The notes beneath the pieces are model-generated. The model was not told where the DNA came from. It was given only the letters and a program-made list of their open reading frames with translations, and ran no database searches. This document shows, piece by piece, positions 1-8,191 of a stretch of 56,905 bases of DNA. The translations under genes were made by a program, and so were the position numbers. Numbering within the stretch: position 1 is the stretch's first letter; each line of letters starts with the position of its first letter. Origin of the DNA: a virus; IMG/VR virus record IMGVR_UViG_3300006810_009833, positions 1 to 56,905 of that record. The stretch is one strand, 5' to 3'.

Positions 1-81
1 ATACACTCAAAAGTGCTAGATAATTTAAACGATGAAGAAATCGTTTTTAAGCCAACTGCTCAAGGAGATAGAAATGTTTAA
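1..81 (+). CDS. C-terminal end of an unidentified upstream gene (partial)
   Basis: The first reading frame is open from the window edge and ends at TAA 79-81. It would give the last 26 residues of a protein, finishing in TAQGDRNV. The stop overlaps the start of the next gene by 8 bases (ATG at 74), which is the packing seen throughout this genome. The piece is too short to identify. A chance open frame of this length is possible, so confidence is moderate. Confidence 0.45.
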   Translation: MHSKVLDNLNDEEIVFKPTAQGDRNV

Positions 82-727
82 ATCACGCAAAATCGCCTGG
101 GAAAGCTGGAACGCACTAGAAGAAGAAAGATACGCTAACGATGGTGATTTTGAATTAATAGAAGACGACGAAGAAGAAACGGAGGCAGATGGGGCAATGC
201 ACCCATTTATGGCACTCAGTGGGCTGGCTAGAATGATAGAAACTCCACTTGGGGCTTATAATGAACAGTCGTTGTTGCAACCAAGCGAAAGATGGGATTG
301 CTGGATTGGCTACACTAATTTTGACATAACAAAAAATATACAAAAAACTATAGAATCCATTGAAGGCGTCGAAGCTCTAAAAATTATTGGCAGATATACA
401 TTTTTTATTGGCGTCGGTAGGATGTTTTCCATAAAAAAAGTTAGACATAGTATTGAAAATGTTCTATGTTCATATAGTAAAGATGAAATATTTGAAGACG
501 ACGATGTATATGAAGCCGTTTCCAAAGTTAGAGAACAGCTTGACAATGAAAAATTCTGGACTATAATGGTAACAGCAGACGGATCTATTGAGTATGTTAC
601 GTCAAACGAGATAAATAAAACCTATCTTGAAAACGTTAATAAGCTGATAGCTTTAAAAGATAAATTAGGTGGAATCGTTCTGCACTCAGATGATAACAAT
701 GAGGTTGAAGACAGTATTGATAATTAA
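74..727 (+). CDS. Conserved-looking phage protein of unknown function, 217 aa
   Basis: I chose the ATG at 74 because AAGGAGAT lies at 62-69, right in front of it; an in-frame ATG at 32 has no such site. Residues about 23-45 are strongly acidic (runs of Glu and Asp). The middle carries a block beginning WDCWIGYTNFDI that continues with alternating helix and strand character and a GRYTFFIGVG segment, typical of a small alpha/beta domain. The tail is again acidic. No catalytic motif was recognised. It lies 26 bases upstream of the sigma factor gene and is probably co-transcribed with it. Function is not assigned. Confidence 0.85.
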   Translation: MFKSRKIAWESWNALEEERYANDGDFELIEDDEEETEADGAMHPFMALSGLARMIETPLGAYNEQSLLQPSERWDCWIGYTNFDITKNIQKTIESIEGVEALKIIGRYTFFIGVGRMFSIKKVRHSIENVLCSYSKDEIFEDDDVYEAVSKVREQLDNEKFWTIMVTADGSIEYVTSNEINKTYLENVNKLIALKDKLGGIVLHSDDNNEVEDSIDN

Positions 728-753
728 CTTATTTTTTTGAAAAGGATATTGAC

Positions 754-1218
754 ATGTATAATAAAAGCATAGAAGAATGTTTGGCCGACAACAGCATAAT
801 TTCAATAATGAGAACAGTTGAAGGAAGATATAAGAACTCTATTGATGTAGACGATCTTTCTTCAGTTTCTTATGAAACTCTCTGGAGATGCATTGATAAA
901 TTTGACACAAGTAGAAATGCAAAGTTTACATCTTATCTTTATCAGCAACTAAATTTTGCTTTTAAGAATCAACTGAAACGTGATTCAAAAAACAAATCTT
1001 TTGCAACTGACAACATAGAAAAGTGCTTTTCAGAAACAGTTAAAATGGAAGCAATGGACATTATCAACTCTATGCCAGACGATCTAGGAACTGTGCTTCG
1101 TCAAAGATTTATTGACAACATGACGATTCAGGAAATAGGTAACGCTAATGGATATTCTAGAGAAACCGCAAGGAGAAGAATAAAGAAAGCCTTCAAGGTA
1201 TGTAAAAATTTTAACTAA
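754..1218 (+). CDS. Phage RNA polymerase sigma factor
   Basis: Small sigma-70-family protein (154 aa) expected to direct host RNA polymerase to phage promoters. Residues about 30-75 resemble region 2: an acidic IDVDDL start, then a helix with Trp and the KFTSYLYQQLNFAFKNQL segment that matches the -10-binding helices. Residues about 108-150 look like region 4: MPDDLGTVLRQRFIDNMTIQEIG followed by the helix-turn-helix YSRETARRRIKKAF. Regions 1.1 and 3 are absent, as in many phage and ECF-type factors. The start follows AAAGGAT. A hairpin lies just downstream. By analogy with T4 gp55 and SPO1-type factors it could drive late genes, but its target promoters cannot be read from this window. Confidence 0.8.
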   Translation: MYNKSIEECLADNSIISIMRTVEGRYKNSIDVDDLSSVSYETLWRCIDKFDTSRNAKFTSYLYQQLNFAFKNQLKRDSKNKSFATDNIEKCFSETVKMEAMDIINSMPDDLGTVLRQRFIDNMTIQEIGNANGYSRETARRRIKKAFKVCKNFN

Positions 1219-1224
1219 GAATAT

Positions 1225-1262
1225 GGGTAGCGTTTATGAATATCAATTCCGCTACCCAATAT
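1225..1262 (+). terminator. Hairpin after the sigma factor gene
   Basis: GGGTAGCG at 1225-1232 pairs with CGCTACCC at 1250-1257. The loop itself can form a small GAAT/ATTC stem (1238-1241 with 1246-1249). A weak AT-rich tail (AATATTTTATAT) follows rather than a strong T-run. It probably stops transcription between the sigma gene and the putative virion gene at 1376. It could instead be an RNA processing site. Confidence 0.5.
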
Positions 1263-1375
1263 TTTATATCTTAGAAACGCATCTTCTGTGTAAATATTAC
1301 TATGGACCTGGACTGTAAAAGGATAAAAAGGAAACAAAATTTAACATTTAATTTTATTATTAAGGAGATTTTATA

Positions 1376-2056
1376 ATGGCAGTTCCAAGTTCAAATTCAC
1401 ACCTAGTAAATGCAGTAGGTGGCAGCTATGGTGGACAAACACAGGGCGGAACAGTCCTCGGTAACACATCAACAACATCTGGAGTCATCACGAAGGCTTT
1501 TCCTCTTATTGATACCGCTGTTGGTGAGCCTCTATCAACAGGACCAAAGGCTATCGCCAATGGCATTGTTGCAAATCAAAAGATTGTATCAGGTGGAGCT
1601 TTTGCTTATGAAGCTGCGGGTCAGTATGTAATTCGCACAGTAAGCAACAGCATTGCTGGCGTTGCTTCAACAGCAGTTCTTATCCCAGGATCAGATACTC
1701 AGCGTCGTCCAATTGCTCAGTTTGAGCATGACTACGGGGCGAAACTTCTTACTCTCTGGAGAGGTAATCGTTTCTCATGGCTCGGCATTAAGGCTGATGG
1801 TAGCAAGCTTGGTACTCGTTACAACTGGACTGCCGCTATCACTTCTGGTGGTGGTAATGTAGCCGCAGCTTCACTACCAACACTTTCAACTACAAACATG
1901 GTAAATCCAGTTGGTGGTGGAAGTGGTTATCGTACAGACTCAGCCGCTAATCCAACCAGAACTATTCCTGGTGAACTAGTAATGAAAGTTGATTTTGTAG
2001 ACACTTCGGTAGCAACGGGTGGAGATTTCTTTGATTACAAGCCAATAACAGGCTAA
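1376..2056 (+). CDS. Putative virion protein (abundant, Gly/Ser/Thr-rich), 226 aa
   Basis: The protein is rich in Gly, Ser, Thr, Ala and Val with few charged residues, and opens with a flexible segment (AVPSSNSHLV, then repeated GG pairs). This composition is typical of capsid decoration or tail surface proteins. The start lies behind a strong AAGGAGAT site. The gene sits alone between a hairpin at 1225-1262 and a strong terminator at 2092-2123, with 157 bases of leader. That isolation suggests its own promoter and high expression. I do not recognise a family, and a capsid-decoration role is inference. No promoter consensus could be defined in the leader. Confidence 0.8.
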   Translation: MAVPSSNSHLVNAVGGSYGGQTQGGTVLGNTSTTSGVITKAFPLIDTAVGEPLSTGPKAIANGIVANQKIVSGGAFAYEAAGQYVIRTVSNSIAGVASTAVLIPGSDTQRRPIAQFEHDYGAKLLTLWRGNRFSWLGIKADGSKLGTRYNWTAAITSGGGNVAAASLPTLSTTNMVNPVGGGSGYRTDSAANPTRTIPGELVMKVDFVDTSVATGGDFFDYKPITG

Positions 2057-2091
2057 AGTAAAATAAACAAAGGAGCTGATAGTGCATGATT

Positions 2092-2123
2092 GATGGGGAG
2101 GCAAGAAGTCTCCCCATCTTTTT
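2092..2123 (+). terminator. Rho-independent terminator
   Basis: GATGGGGAG at 2092-2100 pairs perfectly with CTCCCCATC at 2110-2118 across a nine-base loop and is followed directly by TTTTT at 2119-2123. It lies 36 bases after the stop of the 226-residue virion-type gene, so it should end that transcript. Confidence 0.9.
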
Positions 2124-2152
2124 AATCAACTTAAAAACCAGAGAGAAGTATA

Positions 2153-2488
2153 ATGTATATATTAGCAGAAGAATCATCTACATGGGAAATGATTCACCAC
2201 ACATTAGAAGCCTTGGGATTATTCTTTATCCCTTTCGTTGGCTGGACCCTCGTAGCTATTTTAAATCATTCTAAACAAATAGTAGTATTGGAGTCAAAAG
2301 TGAACGATTCTCTAGATAGACGAATGCTTTCAATTGAAAACAAAGTAACAGCCCTAGAAGGCAAACTAGAAGCAAAAATTGATTCAATTGAGCACAATGT
2401 TACAGACTGTAAGCTATCAATAAATACATTAATAACAGAGAAATTTGATCATCTTCTCAGGATGGTTGAAGAAAGAAGAACAGAGTAG
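2153..2488 (+). CDS. Small membrane protein with coiled coil, 111 aa
   Basis: Residues about 17-37 form one hydrophobic stretch (LEALGLFFIPFVGWTLVAIL) long enough to span a membrane. The rest is highly charged, with heptad-like spacing of Leu, Ile and Val that predicts a coiled coil. There is no typical signal-peptide cleavage site, so it is probably anchored. The layout would fit an accessory lysis or membrane-anchored phage protein, but holins usually have more than one segment, so no lysis role is claimed. It follows the terminator at 2092 and starts a new run with the 60-residue gene and the ribonucleotide reductase. Confidence 0.75.
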   Translation: MYILAEESSTWEMIHHTLEALGLFFIPFVGWTLVAILNHSKQIVVLESKVNDSLDRRMLSIENKVTALEGKLEAKIDSIEHNVTDCKLSINTLITEKFDHLLRMVEERRTE

Positions 2489-2491
2489 AAA

Positions 2492-2674
2492 ATGATAGAG
2501 AGAATTGTTACTAAAGTATTAGAAGTATATGGAATAGACCAAAAAATGGTTGACAAAATCAAGTCTGTTGTTGATAATATAGAAGTCAACGAATCTGAGG
2601 AAGATATCGAAATTAACATATCGCTAAAGAACATAAGAGTCAGAATAAAAAAGAATAAAGAAGGAGACGGTTAA
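2492..2674 (+). CDS. Small hypothetical protein, 60 aa
   Basis: Short, highly charged protein. An N-terminal amphipathic helix (MIERIVTKVLEVY) is followed by an acidic strand-like part and a basic tail (VRIKKNKEG). It starts 3 bases after the membrane-protein gene and ends 2 bases before the ribonucleotide reductase gene, so it is translated within that operon. No family recognised. The tight fit and codon composition argue for a real gene. Confidence 0.65.
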   Translation: MIERIVTKVLEVYGIDQKMVDKIKSVVDNIEVNESEEDIEINISLKNIRVRIKKNKEGDG

Positions 2675-2676
2675 GC

Positions 2677-4875
2677 ATGTCAATAAAATCTTTGATGAAT
2701 TACACTTTTGTATCTAAGTATGCCCGATGGATTCCAGAAAAAAAAAGAAGAGAAACATGGCAGGAAGCTGTTGATCGCGTAAAACAAATGATGACTGACG
2801 CTTACGTTAAACCGGAAGACTCTAATCATGTTGAAATTTCCGAGGCTATATCTAAAGCCTACGACGATATGAAGAAGAAAAAAATTCTTGGTTCGCAGAG
2901 AGCTTTACAGTTTGGTGGCTCTCCTATCTTCAAGCATAATGCTCGTATCTATAACTGCATAGCTTCTTATGTTGATAGACTAAGATTTTTTCAAGAATGT
3001 ATGTATCTATTGCTATGTGGATGTGGAACTGGCTTTTCGGTCCAGCGGCATCATGTAGATAAAATGCCGCCGTTAATTAAAAGTAAGAATGGATCAAAAA
3101 AGTTTGTAATTGATGACTCCATAGAAGGTTGGTCAGACGCTGTTGGTGTTCTAGTTTCAAGCTATTTTGAAGAATGCGATTTATTCTCAGAATATAATGG
3201 AAAAACTGTAAGCTTTGATTACTCAAAGATTCGTCCTGCTGGTGCTTATTTAAAGTCCAGCGGAGGCAAAGCTCCAGGCCCAGAACCTCTAAAGAAAGCC
3301 CTTAATAACATTAGGAAGGTGCTTGATAACGCTGTTAAATCTGGCCGAAATAAGATTACTCCAATTGAAGCATATGACATTGTAATGTATAGTGCCGACG
3401 CTGTTATCAGCGGTGGCGTTCGTCGTAGTGCTACGATCTGTGTGTTCTCACCAGATGATGAAGAAATGGCTAAAGCTAAAACTGGTAGTTGGTTTATCAA
3501 CAATCCACAGCGTGGACGATCAAATAATTCCGCACTTCTTATTCGTGGAGAAACAACAAAAGAACAGTTTGCAGAACTAATGACTTCTGTTAAAGAGTTT
3601 GGTGAGCCTGGATTTGTATGGTCAGATTCTACAGAGCTAATTGTCAACCCATGTGTTGAGATTGGAATGTGGCCTGTTGATGAAACAACTGGCGAAACTG
3701 GATGGCAAGCTTGCAATCTATCAACTATTAATTGTGCAAAAGTAAAAACAGAGCAAGATTTTTATGAGGCTTGTGAATCTGCCGCCATTATTGGCACACT
3801 ACAAGCCGGTTTTGCTAAGTTTCCATATCTTGGTGAAGCATCTGAGCGTATTATTTCTAGAGAAGCACTTCTTGGTGTTTCAATGACAGGAATCATGGAG
3901 CAGCATGAGATATGCTTAAATCCAAAAGTACAACAAAAGGGTGCGGCTATTGTTAAAGAAGTTAACGCAAAGATAGCAAAGCTGCTAGGTATCAATCAGG
4001 CCGCACGTACAACATGCGTTAAGCCGGAAGGAACCTCTAGCTGTATTCTTGGGACATCTTCTGGTATTCATCCTCATCACGCCAAGCGATACATTCGCCG
4101 TGTGCAGGCCAACAAGATGGAACCAATCTATCAATATTTTAAAGAAGAAAACCCAAGAGCATGTGCAGAAAGCGTATGGTCGAATAATGATTCAGATGAC
4201 GTTGTGGCATTTTGCGTAGAAGTGCCAGATGGCTCAAAGCTAAAGAATCAAGTAGGTGCTATTGACTTACTAGAATATGTTAAAAGCACACAGCAAAACT
4301 GGGTTATGAACGGCACTAATCCAGAGCTTTGCACTCAGAAGTGGTTAGTCCATAATGTTTCTAATACCATCAATGTAAAACCAGATGAATGGGATGCTGT
4401 TACAGACTTTATTTATGATAACCGTAAATATTTCTGTGGAGTGTCACTTTTGCCTATTGCTGGAGATAAAGATTATGCACAAGCACCATTTACCACTGTC
4501 TATCTGCCAAGCGAGCAGATTCAGCACTATGGTGATGCGGCTATGTTTGTAAGCGGCCTAATTGAAGTTGGTTTACAGTTGTTTGAAGATAATTTATGGG
4601 CGGCATGTGATAGTCTTCTTGGGTTTGGTCAAAAAATAAAGGGAACAGAAAAGAAAGCTTATCAAGAGCGATGCCAGCGTTTTGCCGACAGATACATGAA
4701 TGGCGACTTGAAGATGTTAACATACGCCATGAAAGATGCATACAACTGGAAAGATTGGCTAGATATGACTAGAGAATATAAAGAGGTTGACTATACTAAT
4801 GTTATTGAAGAACAGAACAATGTGAATCCAGTACAGGAAATAGCTTGTGCTGGCGGTAAATGTGACATTATTTGA
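2677..4875 (+). CDS. nrdJ: Adenosylcobalamin-dependent (class II) ribonucleoside-triphosphate reductase
   Basis: Converts ribonucleotides to deoxyribonucleotides for phage DNA synthesis, using a B12-derived radical, so it needs no oxygen and no small subunit. The 732 residues match the single-chain Lactobacillus leichmannii type (about 740). Visible marks are CGCGTGFSVQRHHV near 114-127, the SGGVRRSATICVFS loop, NPCVEI (the family's NPCGEI with Val), ACNLSTINC, the TTCVKPEGTSS phosphate-binding loop, and a C-terminal CAGGKC cysteine pair that re-reduces the active site. No NrdB or NrdD-type genes are present. It is followed 12 bases later by dUTPase, making a nucleotide-supply pair. Full length with no sign of damage. 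Confidence 0.95.
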   Translation: MSIKSLMNYTFVSKYARWIPEKKRRETWQEAVDRVKQMMTDAYVKPEDSNHVEISEAISKAYDDMKKKKILGSQRALQFGGSPIFKHNARIYNCIASYVDRLRFFQECMYLLLCGCGTGFSVQRHHVDKMPPLIKSKNGSKKFVIDDSIEGWSDAVGVLVSSYFEECDLFSEYNGKTVSFDYSKIRPAGAYLKSSGGKAPGPEPLKKALNNIRKVLDNAVKSGRNKITPIEAYDIVMYSADAVISGGVRRSATICVFSPDDEEMAKAKTGSWFINNPQRGRSNNSALLIRGETTKEQFAELMTSVKEFGEPGFVWSDSTELIVNPCVEIGMWPVDETTGETGWQACNLSTINCAKVKTEQDFYEACESAAIIGTLQAGFAKFPYLGEASERIISREALLGVSMTGIMEQHEICLNPKVQQKGAAIVKEVNAKIAKLLGINQAARTTCVKPEGTSSCILGTSSGIHPHHAKRYIRRVQANKMEPIYQYFKEENPRACAESVWSNNDSDDVVAFCVEVPDGSKLKNQVGAIDLLEYVKSTQQNWVMNGTNPELCTQKWLVHNVSNTINVKPDEWDAVTDFIYDNRKYFCGVSLLPIAGDKDYAQAPFTTVYLPSEQIQHYGDAAMFVSGLIEVGLQLFEDNLWAACDSLLGFGQKIKGTEKKAYQERCQRFADRYMNGDLKMLTYAMKDAYNWKDWLDMTREYKEVDYTNVIEEQNNVNPVQEIACAGGKCDII

Positions 4876-4887
4876 CAAGGAGATATA

Positions 4888-5358
4888 ATGACAAATATTT
4901 ATTCGCCTATAAAAATTCCTGACTGTTGTGGAAATATTGAATTGAAAGTACTTAAATTATCAGAAAACGCAGTTGTACCAAGCAGAGCTAATGAAAGTGA
5001 TGCTGGTTATGATCTCTATGCCTTAGAAGATACTATAATTCCATCCAGAAATAGAGCTATGGTTAAAACAGGAATCGCAATTGCGATTCCGTTTAATCAT
5101 GTTGGTCTTATTTGGCCTCGCTCTGGGTTGGCACTCAAGGCTGGTCTTGATGTTTTAGCTGGCGTTATTGACAGTGGTTATCGTGGAGAGGTTTGTGTCA
5201 TTTTACAAAACCATGTTGATGAACACTACCATATTAAATCTGGAGACAGGATAGCACAGCTATTAATCCAAAAAGTTTCTTCTCCAGACATTAAAATTGT
5301 TTCAGAACTAAATGAAAGCGACAGAGGAACTGGTGGATTTGGTAGTAGTGGAAAGTAA
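4888..5358 (+). CDS. dut: dUTP diphosphatase (trimeric dUTPase)
   Basis: Hydrolyses dUTP to dUMP and pyrophosphate, keeping uracil out of phage DNA and feeding thymidylate synthesis. All trimeric-family motifs are visible: SDAGYDLYA (motif I), RSGLALKAGL (II), GVIDSGYRGEV (III, with the catalytic Asp), RIAQLLIQK (IV) and the flexible RGTGGFGSSGK C-terminus (V). At 156 residues it is full length. The start follows AAGGAGATATA and sits 12 bases behind the reductase gene, consistent with one transcript. Confidence 0.96.
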   Translation: MTNIYSPIKIPDCCGNIELKVLKLSENAVVPSRANESDAGYDLYALEDTIIPSRNRAMVKTGIAIAIPFNHVGLIWPRSGLALKAGLDVLAGVIDSGYRGEVCVILQNHVDEHYHIKSGDRIAQLLIQKVSSPDIKIVSELNESDRGTGGFGSSGK

Positions 5359-5405
5359 CAATGTGTATATAGTATTGTTATTTGATGCTCCTAAAAGGTT
5401 AACAC

Positions 5406-6518
5406 ATGGTAAATAATAGAGTATTCTGGGCTTGTCAGGCAGTTTTATTTATCGAACGCAATACTAAGCCAGCCACAGATAGTATTTCAAATGCCACTTA
5501 TCTTACTGGTGTTCAAGCTGTTGGCATAGATGGAGACATTCCGTCTAATTCTCTTGCTGATTCTGGCAGATTTCAACAAAAATTCAGATATGAAGATCGC
5601 CAAAAGGTTTTCAATATTAATATATCACGAGTCTTAAATAAAACAAGTTCCACCTTTTATACAACAGCAAATTATAGTAGCAGCTATACCAATACTCATA
5701 TCTTGCACTCTGATAACATCGGGTCGCAAGGGGAATACAATCCAGACACAAAATGTTTAAAAAATTATGACATTTTTATCCTATATGGCGATGATACCGC
5801 TGCTAATATTGGAGATACTGCTAATATTAAATATGTGTGCTATAGAGGATGCCTGCTTAACTCGTTATCGTATGATATAAATGTTGCAAGCATAATTACA
5901 GAAAGCATAACCCTAACATGCAAAAAGTTAGAATACGGTACAGTAAGTGTTGCTAGCCTGCCAACAGTGCCAGCAAATGGCAGTACTGAGTCTGGAAATA
6001 TTTTAAAACGCACAGACATAGGTTTTACTTTGCCGCAAGAAGCAGAAGCTATTTTTAATACCGATGCGTCATTAACAGTAAATGACTCTACCGTATACGG
6101 CATACAGTCAATTAATCTGTCTTTAGATTTAGAATATACAAACTTAAACGATGTAGGGATTTGGAGGGGTTATGATAGCATAACAGATATAAACTTATGG
6201 GACTTTCTAGTGGTTCCAGTTAGCGTAACTGCTACATTCAATGGCATAGCAAGAAGCATATATCCGAATCAATCTCTAGGAAATTCTGATAGGGAATTTA
6301 ATCCTAACAAAACAATCAAAGTCACAGGAAATACAGGGTCAGACTATTTTATTTGGGACTTAGGTACAAAAAACTATTTAACAAGTATTTCAAAAAGCGG
6401 AGGAGATACTGGGGGAGGGAATGTGGAAATTAGCTTAACATATACAAATGAGTATAGCGATTTTATAGTAGCAAAAAATAGTACAATTTACTCCATTAAC
6501 AACACTGGACCTTATTAA
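5406..6518 (+). CDS. Putative tail-tube-like virion protein, 370 aa
   Basis: The protein is beta-strand rich with many Asn, Ser and Thr and no enzyme motif. A segment with the order ITLTCKKLEYG and later GIQSINLSLDLEYTNLNDVG resembles the strand pairs of contractile-tail tube proteins, where an IQS-(x)-SIDLGREDLxELG type stretch is common. The assignment is from pattern memory only. It lies in a block of nucleotide and small genes, far from the leftward tail module. The start has a modest AAAGG site; the stop is 1 base before phoH. It could instead be another major structural protein. Confidence 0.65.
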   Translation: MVNNRVFWACQAVLFIERNTKPATDSISNATYLTGVQAVGIDGDIPSNSLADSGRFQQKFRYEDRQKVFNINISRVLNKTSSTFYTTANYSSSYTNTHILHSDNIGSQGEYNPDTKCLKNYDIFILYGDDTAANIGDTANIKYVCYRGCLLNSLSYDINVASIITESITLTCKKLEYGTVSVASLPTVPANGSTESGNILKRTDIGFTLPQEAEAIFNTDASLTVNDSTVYGIQSINLSLDLEYTNLNDVGIWRGYDSITDINLWDFLVVPVSVTATFNGIARSIYPNQSLGNSDREFNPNKTIKVTGNTGSDYFIWDLGTKNYLTSISKSGGDTGGGNVEISLTYTNEYSDFIVAKNSTIYSINNTGPY

Positions 6519-6519
6519 C

Positions 6520-7191
6520 ATGAGCAAAAAAAGAGAGAGAGTGTCAAATAATAAAACTCAACCTCCAGCAAGAAAGGTACTAAAGCCAAAATCAAAAAAT
6601 CAAGCACTATATATTAAATCTATGATTGATAATGACGTTACTTTTTGTAGCGGACCCGCTGGATCAGGTAAAACAGCACTAGCTGTTGGTTTAGCGTGTC
6701 AATCATTACTAGAAGCTAAAGTTGAAAAAATAATTATCACTAGGCCAGTAGTAGAATCTGGTCGTGGTCTTGGTTATCTTCCTGGCACATTGACTGAAAA
6801 AATTCTACCATACCTAATTCCAATTATAGAAGAAATGAAACTTTATCTTGGGGCAGATACATTCAATCTCTCTAAGAGTCAGAATATTATTGAAATGTGT
6901 CCACTAGAGTATATGCGTGGAAGAAATTTTCATAATTCATTTATGATTTTAGATGAAGCTCAAAACGCAACCTTTGAGCAAATTAAAATGTTCTTAACTA
7001 GAATTGGCATGGGTTCTAAAGCTGTTATTAATGGAGATATTTCCCAGACAGATTTAAATGATCATGCTGAAGGGGGGCTTGATGACTGCATGACCAGATT
7101 AGAAAAAATAGATGGTGTTGCTGTCTGCAAATTGTTTGGTGCAGATATTGTTAGGAATAAAATTATTGCTGACATTTTAGCTGCTTTGTGA
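6520..7191 (+). CDS. phoH: PhoH-like P-loop ATPase
   Basis: PhoH-family ATPase, common in phages of aquatic bacteria. Its exact role is unsettled; RNA or phosphate metabolism has been proposed for the family. The Walker A loop GPAGSGKT is at about residues 48-55, followed by the family signature ITRPVVESGRGLGYLPGTL. Walker B is MILDEAQNA, and a later NGDISQTDL segment matches the sensor region. At 223 residues it holds the PhoH core without the N-terminal PIN domain of PhoH2. A hairpin follows it. Confidence 0.93.
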   Translation: MSKKRERVSNNKTQPPARKVLKPKSKNQALYIKSMIDNDVTFCSGPAGSGKTALAVGLACQSLLEAKVEKIIITRPVVESGRGLGYLPGTLTEKILPYLIPIIEEMKLYLGADTFNLSKSQNIIEMCPLEYMRGRNFHNSFMILDEAQNATFEQIKMFLTRIGMGSKAVINGDISQTDLNDHAEGGLDDCMTRLEKIDGVAVCKLFGADIVRNKIIADILAAL

Positions 7192-7220
7192 AAATTTTCT
7201 TGTTTCGATTGATAATAATG

Positions 7221-7257
7221 TAGCCGGGGCCATAGTTGTGGCCCCTGCTATATCTTT
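7221..7257 (+). terminator. Hairpin terminator after phoH
   Basis: GGGGCCA at 7226-7232 pairs with TGGCCCC at 7239-7245 over a six-base loop. The stem is extended past one mismatch by TAGC (7221-7224) with GCTA (7247-7250). A short TATCTTT tail follows. It probably ends or thins transcripts from phoH before the zinc-ribbon gene. Confidence 0.7.
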
Positions 7258-7270
7258 GAAGGAGAACAAA

Positions 7271-7612
7271 ATGCCAACGTATGATTTTGAATGTGAACCA
7301 TGTGCATATTATGCTGAAATTTTTCAAGCACATGATGCCCCTTCTACTTTAAAATGTCCAGAGTGTGGAAAAAAAACTCTAGTAAAAGTATTTCTTACTC
7401 CTCCCGCAATAGCTATTCGCGGTGAACCATCGACTATTGGTCACTTGGCTGATCGTAATACTCAAAAAATGGGAACCTACGAAAAACAAGATCGTGATAG
7501 AAAAGCAATGGTAGAAGATCATGTTAAACATAAAGAAACACGCGAGAGACATAGAAAGATTAACAATATGACTCCAAAACAGCAGCTTAATTGGATTAAA
7601 AACGGTGACTAA
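7271..7612 (+). CDS. FmdB-like zinc-ribbon protein, 113 aa
   Basis: The ATG at 7271 is chosen because GAAGGAGA stands just before it; the earlier in-frame start at 7238 lies inside the hairpin. The first 50 residues have the FmdB/CxxC zinc-ribbon form: MPTYDFECEPC, a short strand, then CPECGKKTLVKVF. The rest is charged and helical. FmdB-type ribbons were named as putative regulatory proteins and are frequent in phages without a settled role. The stop TAA shares its last base with the next ATG, so the two are translationally coupled. Confidence 0.82.
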   Translation: MPTYDFECEPCAYYAEIFQAHDAPSTLKCPECGKKTLVKVFLTPPAIAIRGEPSTIGHLADRNTQKMGTYEKQDRDRKAMVEDHVKHKETRERHRKINNMTPKQQLNWIKNGD

Positions 7613-7860
7613 TGTTAATCAAAAAACAAGAGCAATTAGACCGTAAATCGTGTCCACATCATGTTGTAATAACATTTAAAATTGATGTAAGAAAAATACA
7701 TAAAGATGGAACTTTGGATCATCAGGTTATTGGCAATAAGATATTAGGCGAGTACGGCATTAGTAATAAAGCACAATTATGTTTTTCTGCTGCTAATGAA
7801 GCAGAAGCTATAAAAATCCTAAAGAAAAAACTCAAGAGGTTAGAAGATGAAAAAGATTGA
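7612..7860 (+). CDS. Hypothetical protein, 82 aa
   Basis: No family recognised. It looks like a small alpha/beta protein: a strand-rich part (HHVVITFKIDVRKI), a middle loop, then a C-terminal basic helix (EAEAIKILKKKLKRLEDEKD). It overlaps the previous stop by one base and the next gene by 14 bases, which supports it as part of a run of small co-translated genes. Confidence 0.7.
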   Translation: MLIKKQEQLDRKSCPHHVVITFKIDVRKIHKDGTLDHQVIGNKILGEYGISNKAQLCFSAANEAEAIKILKKKLKRLEDEKD

Positions 7861-8179
7861 GGAATCAGAACTAGAAGAAATTGGAGTTCCAGCACCACTA
7901 ACGGTTGTTACTGAGTATTTTGGTAAAAATGGTCAACAGGTCTTTGCTAAAGATCAAGCGTTTGCTTTCTGTTCTACCGTAGATGGCTCGCCTGTGTACT
8001 TTATAAAATATAGTCGTGGGGAATTAGCAGACCCCCATAATGTTTCTATGACTACATCGCTTGCCAAAAGACTTGCAACTTTTAAAAAGGTAACTTCAGA
8101 CACTTTTAAAAATTACAAAAAATTTCTAGAAACAAAAAATACTCTTTATTTTACAAGAGCTAGACGTAACTTAATGTAA
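7847..8179 (+). CDS. Hypothetical protein, 110 aa
   Basis: An acidic N-terminus (KKIEESELEEIG) is followed by a strand-rich middle and a strongly basic C-terminus ending in FTRARRNLM. The basic end could bind nucleic acid, but that is inference only. The start codon follows the AAGAGGTTAGAAG stretch inside the previous gene, which can serve as a ribosome site. No family recognised. Confidence 0.7.
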   Translation: MKKIEESELEEIGVPAPLTVVTEYFGKNGQQVFAKDQAFAFCSTVDGSPVYFIKYSRGELADPHNVSMTTSLAKRLATFKKVTSDTFKNYKKFLETKNTLYFTRARRNLM

Positions 8180-8191
8180 AGGAGATTGCTA

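Noticed and set aside
1285-1300. T4-like late promoter (TATAAATA-type) before the 226-residue gene
   Set aside because: GTAAATATTA is only loosely alike, and TATAAACA before 38719 differs too. Two weak cases do not define a motif.
3246-3716. Leftward 156-residue frame inside the ribonucleotide reductase gene
   Set aside because: It is antisense to a highly conserved part of nrdJ and has no ribosome site or recognisable content.
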